In this document: piece by piece, positions 58,048-64,000 of the stretch
Position numbering within the stretch: the first letter of the stretch is position 1
How the letters are laid out: every line of letters begins with the position of its first letter
Made by a program: the position numbers and the translations under genes
From: Hygrophila difformis
Taxonomy: Eukaryota > Streptophyta > Magnoliopsida > Lamiales > Acanthaceae
DNA length: 64,000 nt
Reading direction: 5' to 3'
Assembly: GCA_030278955.1 (NCBI GenBank)
Contig: JAOANR010000002.1
Span: forward strand, 14,530,238 to 14,594,237
The notes under the pieces: model-generated
Databases searched by the model: none
Told to the model about the DNA's origin: nothing
The model's input: only the letters and a program-made list of their open reading frames with translations

Positions 58048-58326
58048 ATGCAGCGCCGTTTATTAAGAGAACTACACTCCTGATTTACTCATAGATAGTT
58101 TTTGTATATACTCTCGAACCATTACTAACCTGGGGATTGTGCAGGTGCTGTCAAATCGTGATACAAACTGCTTATGCAAAGGAGAAAGGACACATTGCCT
58201 GAGCTATCGTTCGATCTAGAAATAGAAAGGACCGCTCGCCAACTGAGGGCGCAAGCCAGACGAAGGAAAGAGCAAGAAGCATAGACTTGTACCTCACCCG
58301 AAACTACAAGCAGTGAAATATCCGAC

Positions 58327-61300
58327 ATGGCAGAAAACCAAGACATTCCCCCGATCTTACCAATAGACCAACCACCCAATAACCCTGGTAATGGAGCTGA
58401 TGGGGGTATGGTAGAACACCCAAATCGTGTCAACGAGGAGGAAAATCTACCTAATCCAAATCAGCAACAGTATCAGCAATTCCACCAACAACCGCCATCC
58501 CCTAACCAATATAACCAACAAAATCAAAACATACCAAACCAGCAATACCACAATCAAGCCTTCAATCAAGACCAGTTCCAAAACAACCCTCATGATCCTG
58601 AAAATCTGTTCCAACAGAATCCCAACTACCACCAGCAGTATCAAAACCAAGCAGAGCAAGGAAATCAACAACAGCAAGCAGCAGCTGATTTTATGCAGCC
58701 AATCGTAGAGCCTTATCTGGATAGGCCTGGGAGAGCACAATTTCCTGCACGCAATTTTGAGCTCAAACCGGCACTCATTAATTTGGTGCAAAACAATCAA
58801 TTCTGCGGTGCAAATCACGAGGATCCCCATGATCATCTCCAAACCTTCCTGGAGCTCTACGATACAATAAAAAATCAGGGAGTCTCACCTGATGCTATAA
58901 GACTGATGTTATTTCCCTTTTCTTTGTTTAGTGGTGCCAGGGATTGGTATAAATCATTGCCTATAAATCAGAGGAGCACCTGGGCAGATTTAGTAAGGAG
59001 TTTTATGTTGAAGTATTTTCCTGAATCAAAGATAGAGGAAGGACGAGCCAAGATTGGAGAGTTCAAGATGAAGCCGGACGAGTCATTGTATGACGCAAAG
59101 GAGAGGTTCTCCAGCCTCTTGAGGCGATGCCCCCAACACGGATATCAACCATGGGAGCAACTGAGGAAATTCTATGGAAGGCTCACCCATCCATGGAGAA
59201 CGATGTTGGACGCTGCAGGCGGACGACATTTACTCCATTTGCCCATGGGCCAAGCCTGGGAAAAGATTGAGACAATGTCTGTCAATAGATCTGTATTGAA
59301 CAGCAATGACAAGAAAGTGGACCCTCCTAGAAAAGTTTTTGCTGTGAGTGAAGGAAAAACAGATTTCGAAAAATTGCAGGAACATGTAGCTGCGATACAG
59401 CTAGGACAGGAGAAAGGAAAGGGAGCAGGTACTTCTCAGGTAGGAGCCTCATCTAGCCAAGTGCAAACACAGCAATCGAGAGCAGTTTGTGGGCTATGTC
59501 AGGGACCACATCCAACTGACACATGCCAACAATTAGCTACCGAAAACTGCAATTACGCAGGGAACTACCAGAACCTCCACCCCAACCTCTCATATTCCAA
59601 CAACAATGCACTCAATGCGCATTTGTTGACACAGCCAAATCAGCCAAACCAGTTTGCAAACCAAAACCCTCAGCAGAACTTCAGACCTCAGAACCAAGGA
59701 TTCGTTCAGCAGAGAGTACAGAACTTCCAGAATCAGAATCAGAACTTTCAACCCCATATCCAACAGAGGCCCAACCAAAACCAAGGCCAGAATTTCCAAA
59801 ACTTACAAGCCCAACCTAACCAGAATCAGCAATACAACCAAAAGCCACCATCTCGCCTGGAGAATTTGATGACCGAGTTTATTTCCAATCAAAGGGAGAT
59901 AAACCAGCAGTTGCAGTCATCGATCAAAAACGTGGAGACGCAGGTCACCCAGTTGGCTAAGGAATTGCAGAACAGGGGGAATGGAACACTGCCAAGCAGC
60001 ATTGAAGCCAACCCGCAATGCAAAGCAATCACATTGCGGGGAGGCAAAACTCTGAAAGGAAACATTGGATCTGCGAAGAAGAAAGCTATGCAAGTAAAGG
60101 TTTCATTGGAGGTGCAAAAGGAAAAGGAAAAGAATGAAGGAGATGAAAGTATTGAACTGGTAAAGGACAAATCAGATACAACGAATCCGCAGGCTGAAGC
60201 TGCAATTGAAGCTGAAAAAGGTATGGGTGAAGGTACAACTTCCTTCTCTTTACCACCAAAAATTGATAATAATAAGTACATGCCAAGGGTGCCATACCCT
60301 GCACGTCTTAAAAATAAGGAACATGACCTTAAATTCAAGAAATTTCTAAAACGGTTAAAGTCTGTAGAGATAACCATTCCTCTCGTGGAAATGATTTCAG
60401 AAATGCCCACCTATGCTAAATTCTTGAAAGAATTGATTTCAGGGAAAAGGCAGGTAGAGCAGGAGGAGGTGATTATTCTCAACAGCACATGCAGTGCCAT
60501 AGTTCAAAGGAAACTGCCCGAAAACAAAGAGGACCCTGGATGTTGCACGTTACCAGTACAGATTGGAAAGGCCAAAGTGAGCATAGGGTTATGTGATCTA
60601 GGATCCAGCATCAACGTGATGCCTCTAGCCATGGCAATTCGCCTAAGGCTCGGAGAGATTGAACCAGTCAAGATGAAACTGCAACTGGCAGACAGATCAA
60701 TCACAAAACCCGTAGGAATCCTCAAGGATGTGGTAGTCAAAACCGGCCAAGTTCTTTTCCCAGTTGACTTCATCATCCTTGACATTGAAGAGGACTCTGA
60801 AATGCCACTTATCCTGGGACGCCCGTTTCTGGCCACTGGCGGTGCACTAATTGATGCCACATCTGGAAGAGTCACATTGAGGGTCGACGACAAAGAAATT
60901 TCCTTTGACATGGAGCAGCTGCAGAAATTCCCGAATGAGGGATCTTGTTCCATGTTTGATGTAATAGAAAATAGGTGTGAGGATGAGAGCATAGACTCTA
61001 TGACTGTGATGACGGACAAAGTTTCAAAACAGGTACTGACGCCTGAAGGTGCCGAGCAACAAAGAAGCTGCAACGCTGTCCACTTCGAAGACCCTAACAT
61101 TGGGGATCTTGAAGAATTCGACGGTGTTGAATTCACTCCAGAGGAGGAGGAGAGCACCAGGGAAGAGGAAGCGGACCCTGTACTGACACAGGGTCCTGAA
61201 GGTAAATCTGATCTTTCACCCCCAACCATTTCTCGCAAATTACTGCCTTCCGTTGAAAGTCCGCCAGAGCTTGAACTTAAAATACTCCCGGATCATCTTA

Positions 61301-61410
61301 AGTACGTTTTTCTCGCTGAACATAAAAGATTACCAGTAATTGTGTCAGCCAAGCTGACACAAGAACAAGAAAAAGCTCTGGTAGACATTCTAAAGAAATA
61401 TGTACTGTAA
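58327..61410 (+). CDS. E8 Athila-like gag-protease, open for 1027 codons, cut before RT
   Basis: Capsid and protease of an Athila-type Ty3/gypsy element. I use the ATG at 58327, the first after the primer site in this frame. Residues 1-130 are Asn/Gln/Pro-rich. About 135-330 is the retrotransposon gag domain (GARDWYKSLP, then FMLKYFPESK). A zinc-finger-like CX2CX3HX4C lies near residue 390. A second Gln/Asn-rich stretch follows, then AITLRGGKTL near 575, typical of Athila gag. Protease begins near 750 with DLGSSIN, where Athila has D-L-G rather than D-S/T-G, and LILGRPFLATGGALID near 830. The frame ends at 61410 inside an LTR inserted at 61406. RT, RNase H and integrase are beyond it or lost. 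It is the only long unbroken TE gene in the window. Confidence 0.92.
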   Translation: MAENQDIPPILPIDQPPNNPGNGADGGMVEHPNRVNEEENLPNPNQQQYQQFHQQPPSPNQYNQQNQNIPNQQYHNQAFNQDQFQNNPHDPENLFQQNPNYHQQYQNQAEQGNQQQQAAADFMQPIVEPYLDRPGRAQFPARNFELKPALINLVQNNQFCGANHEDPHDHLQTFLELYDTIKNQGVSPDAIRLMLFPFSLFSGARDWYKSLPINQRSTWADLVRSFMLKYFPESKIEEGRAKIGEFKMKPDESLYDAKERFSSLLRRCPQHGYQPWEQLRKFYGRLTHPWRTMLDAAGGRHLLHLPMGQAWEKIETMSVNRSVLNSNDKKVDPPRKVFAVSEGKTDFEKLQEHVAAIQLGQEKGKGAGTSQVGASSSQVQTQQSRAVCGLCQGPHPTDTCQQLATENCNYAGNYQNLHPNLSYSNNNALNAHLLTQPNQPNQFANQNPQQNFRPQNQGFVQQRVQNFQNQNQNFQPHIQQRPNQNQGQNFQNLQAQPNQNQQYNQKPPSRLENLMTEFISNQREINQQLQSSIKNVETQVTQLAKELQNRGNGTLPSSIEANPQCKAITLRGGKTLKGNIGSAKKKAMQVKVSLEVQKEKEKNEGDESIELVKDKSDTTNPQAEAAIEAEKGMGEGTTSFSLPPKIDNNKYMPRVPYPARLKNKEHDLKFKKFLKRLKSVEITIPLVEMISEMPTYAKFLKELISGKRQVEQEEVIILNSTCSAIVQRKLPENKEDPGCCTLPVQIGKAKVSIGLCDLGSSINVMPLAMAIRLRLGEIEPVKMKLQLADRSITKPVGILKDVVVKTGQVLFPVDFIILDIEEDSEMPLILGRPFLATGGALIDATSGRVTLRVDDKEISFDMEQLQKFPNEGSCSMFDVIENRCEDESIDSMTVMTDKVSKQVLTPEGAEQQRSCNAVHFEDPNIGDLEEFDGVEFTPEEEESTREEEADPVLTQGPEGKSDLSPPTISRKLLPSVESPPELELKILPDHLKYVFLAEHKRLPVIVSAKLTQEQEKALVDILKKYVL

Positions 61411-63820
61411 CACCCCGGATTTGATAACCCAGGCCGGGATGTCACCGCCACACCTCCCTAGCAAAACACGGTTTCTCCGAACTTGCTAAAGAGATGCAAG
61501 GCTATGGTTGTTCAGAATTTAAAACATTCAAATAGCCCATTGAAATATAACTTGAAAATAGTATCATTACAGTTGCAGCGGAAAATAATATTTAGATATA
61601 AGTAATGCAGCGGAATTTAAATTGGGCCAACACGGCCAAAACATGGGTTAAACAGGCCGTTCATACTATAGTCTAATGCAAATTTAAAATAAAGTGTTCC
61701 CAGAAATTCCCATGCATGTACGTGCTCAAGTATAATCCTCATGCTCTGTAGGAAAAAGAAAGAAATGGTTTTGGGTCAGCACAACTTGCTGAGTAAATTA
61801 ACACCTATTATGATCAAGGGGTTTCAAAACCTTTAATTAAATTTTTAATAAAAACATGTGCATACAAGACATAATTTAATTTTTTTCATCTAATAATAAT
61901 TTAATTACATAATTTAAAAGACAAGGATTTCCACAAGATCATAATTTAACACACATGAAAAAGGGGGTTTAATTAAATAATTAAATTTTACTCCTAGGCA
62001 TGCATACAAGAATATTCCATTTACCAATTTAAAAGTAAATAATTTAATTGTATACTTGAACATGCATTAAATTCATAATAATAATCTAACATGTTATAAA
62101 ACTTAAGACATAAATTTAAATGCAAAATTTAAAGACAAGAATAAATAAATAAATACATAAAAAGTATTAAATCTTTTAATTTTTTTTTCCCGTTACGTCA
62201 TCATTTCTCAATATTTAGTGTAGCCGGTTATCCGGCGGCCGCAGCCGTTTCGTATTTCAAGTATTTCAAGTATTTCATTGGCCGTTTTGGCACATTTTCT
62301 CATAACATTCACCCTCGGCCGTTTTGGCATGAAGCGAAAAGCTAGGGGGCGTTCTATTGAGCACTTTCCCCCTACGTAGGTCACCTCCGTCAAGGCACGA
62401 AGTGAAAAGCTAGAGGGGCACTCCATCGAGCACTCACCCCTACATAGGTCACACTCGTCCGTCTAGGCACGAAGCGAAAAGCTAGAGGGGCACTCTATCG
62501 AGCACTCACCCCCTACATAGCCAAGTATCTCATATGTTTCAATTTAGTGTAACGGGATTTTTCAAAAGTATAGATGTATCGTATTTCAAGGTCTCGACCG
62601 TTTGTTTCGAAATTTCAAAATCTCTTCAATTTAAAATCATTTGACGTCACAGTTTACGCCTTTTTAATTCAAAAATTCATTTCAAGTCCAAAAATTCTGA
62701 AATTTTCACAGTATATCAAGAACACCCTAACGAACAACTTTCGTGTTTTAACGATTTCATAATAAGTTGAGGAAACATATCAAAAATCGAGTTTATTGCA
62801 CAACATGTACACTGTCAGAATTCGTGTTTACCACAGTATGGAAAATCGACATTTTGACATACCACATGGATTCCAAAAATTTTGAAATTTTATATGCACA
62901 TACTAGACATAATTTTCTACAACTTTCATTTAGATTGCAAGGATCCGTTCGGACTTGAAAATATAGAAACAAGCTCATCAAGTTCGGACCATTGCACTGT
63001 CCGATTTTCAAAAAGTTTCATACCACAGTTTATGTTCGGTTCGATTTAGGATAGCAAACTTTGATGAAAATGGCTGAACATTTTACACAACATATATTAA
63101 TGTGTTAGGATCAAAAGTCTAGTTTTGAGTTTTTCGGTTTGAACTCTTGAAGTAGGGGTTTTGGTCCGATTTCAAATCTGTCACGGTTTCAAGTTCGACT
63201 TTCAAGGCAGGTTCATTGGAGGTCGTTTTCAGATATCAAAACACAATGAAAAATTATGAAACTTCTACACGAACTAGATCTATGTCTTAAGAACGTTTTT
63301 CATGTTTTGAGTTTTTCCGTTTGACAGTTTTAGGGGTTCGAAAAATTCGCACCAAATAGCTGCGCCAGGGGTTTTTTGTGTTGACAGATTTTTGAGTTTC
63401 TAAATCTCTATGTTCGGTTGCATTTTAAGTCACCCAAACCCAAATAAGCATTAACTTACAGTGGGTGTGATCAAGGATGTCTCCGGGTCATTCGGAATCG
63501 ACGGATGGCTACGAACGGATCTCCGCAACCCGATTTCTTCTTCCTTTGGCTCCGATTTGTGTTTGCATATGAAAATCCGTAAGTTAGAACGATGGCTATG
63601 GCATTAAAATGAATATGAAACCTGATTTACATCTTACCAATAATCTAAAGCCTGAAGTCCTTGATCTAAACACTTTCTCGGTCGGATTCGGTTGCCGGAA
63701 AGTCGTCGGAAGGTCGTCGGAAAGTGAAGAACTTGTGTTTTCGGTTTTGGGAGAGTTTAAGATGAAGAAAAGGGTTTGGAGACTGAAAAGTTGGATGGGG
63801 AGCAGCCAATTCTCGGCCTT
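61406..63820 (-). repeat. E9 LTR (E2/E4 superfamily) inserted in E8, interrupted at 63820
   Basis: Starts TGTAACACCCCGG at 61406. The first ~100 bp are the reverse complement of the E2 and E4 LTR ends. It shares GCGGCCGC flanked by CCGG dyads (62228-62245) with E4. It is AT-rich and has no genes. It is cut at 63821 by another LTR. TGTAC (61401-61405) may be its target duplication, but the other side is outside the window. Confidence 0.85.
62329..62520 (-). repeat. Minisatellite in the E9 LTR (about 65-bp unit, 3 copies)
   Basis: Three units with AAGYGAAAAGCTAGRGGG, ATYGAGCACT and CCCCTACRTAGG, starting near 62331, 62399 and 62470. It lies at the place occupied by different minisatellites in the E1, E2 and E4 LTRs. 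Confidence 0.85.
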
Positions 63821-64000
63821 TGTAACACCCCGGATTTGATAACCCAGGCCGAGGTGTCACCGCCGCATCACCCTAGCAAGACACGGATCCCCGAGCTTGC
63901 TAAGGAGGTGCAAGGCTTATGGGTATGCAAAGTTTTAAAATATTCAACAATGAGTCCAGAATCCAGTAATACTTTAATCAAGTACGGTAGTAAAAATCAT
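63821..64000 (-). repeat. E10 LTR start (same superfamily), continues past the window
   Basis: TGTAACACCCCGGATTTGAT begins at 63821 and repeats the order of motifs seen at 61406 (TAACCCAGGCC, CACCGCC, CCTAGCAA, ACACGGA). It is nested in the E9 LTR; GCCTT (63816-63820) is its possible left target duplication. Confidence 0.85.

Noticed and set aside
60504..61238. 244-codon minus-strand ORF opposite the Athila-like protease
   Set aside because: Low-complexity Ser-rich antisense shadow of a clear protease-coding strand.

Overview
This window is plant nuclear DNA made almost entirely of nested LTR retrotransposons, probably from a pericentromeric or otherwise repeat-rich region. The signs are Ty3/gypsy gag-pol genes with integrase chromodomains, primer-binding sites matching plant initiator tRNA-Met and tRNA-Asp, 5-bp target-site duplications, and no bacterial-type gene organisation. 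The species cannot be named from the sequence. No complete host gene is present. Host-like material is limited to two possible exons at 29.8-30.2 kb, a GC-rich tandem repeat at 30.9-31.2 kb and a broken ribosomal protein L15 copy at 52.4 kb.

Layout: (1) 1-9663, element E1, minus strand, a chromodomain gypsy with ~2.6-kb LTRs, cut by both the window edge and a deletion. (2) 9664-16058, element E2, plus strand, lacking its 5' LTR and most of gag, with a 2.8-kb 3' LTR. (3) 16059-18523 and 29496-29797, a solo LTR (E4) split by element E3 (18524-29490, minus strand, both LTRs present, TSD GCATG). E3 belongs to the E1 family. (4) 31213-48931, a tandem array LTR-E5-LTR-E6-LTR of a Reina/CRM-like gypsy on the plus strand, flanked by one GAGAA duplication. 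A 1992-bp solo LTR of another family (TSD ACGAG) sits inside E5. (5) 49371 to about 51 kb, an LTR-like sequence, then AT microsatellites. (6) 52436-52957, the L15 pseudogene, apparently cut by an Athila-like element (E8) whose gag-protease ORF at 58327-61410 is the only long intact reading frame. (7) From 61406, an LTR of the E2/E4 superfamily on the minus strand interrupts E8 just before reverse transcriptase. A second LTR of the same kind starts at 63821.

Inferred order: E8 predates the LTR at 61406, which probably predates the one at 63821. E4 predates E3 and probably E2. The E5/E6 array predates its inserted solo LTR. Apart from E8 gag-protease, all pol genes carry stops or frameshifts, many of the C-to-T type.

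Most interesting: a second open reading frame between the 5' LTR and gag in E1 and E3, whose two copies differ mostly at silent sites; a minisatellite of small inverted repeats in E4 with paired arm changes; a short AATTCGGTCTA motif repeated dozens of times in two unrelated elements; and a pol reading frame that runs through the polypurine tract into the 3' LTR in E5/E6.
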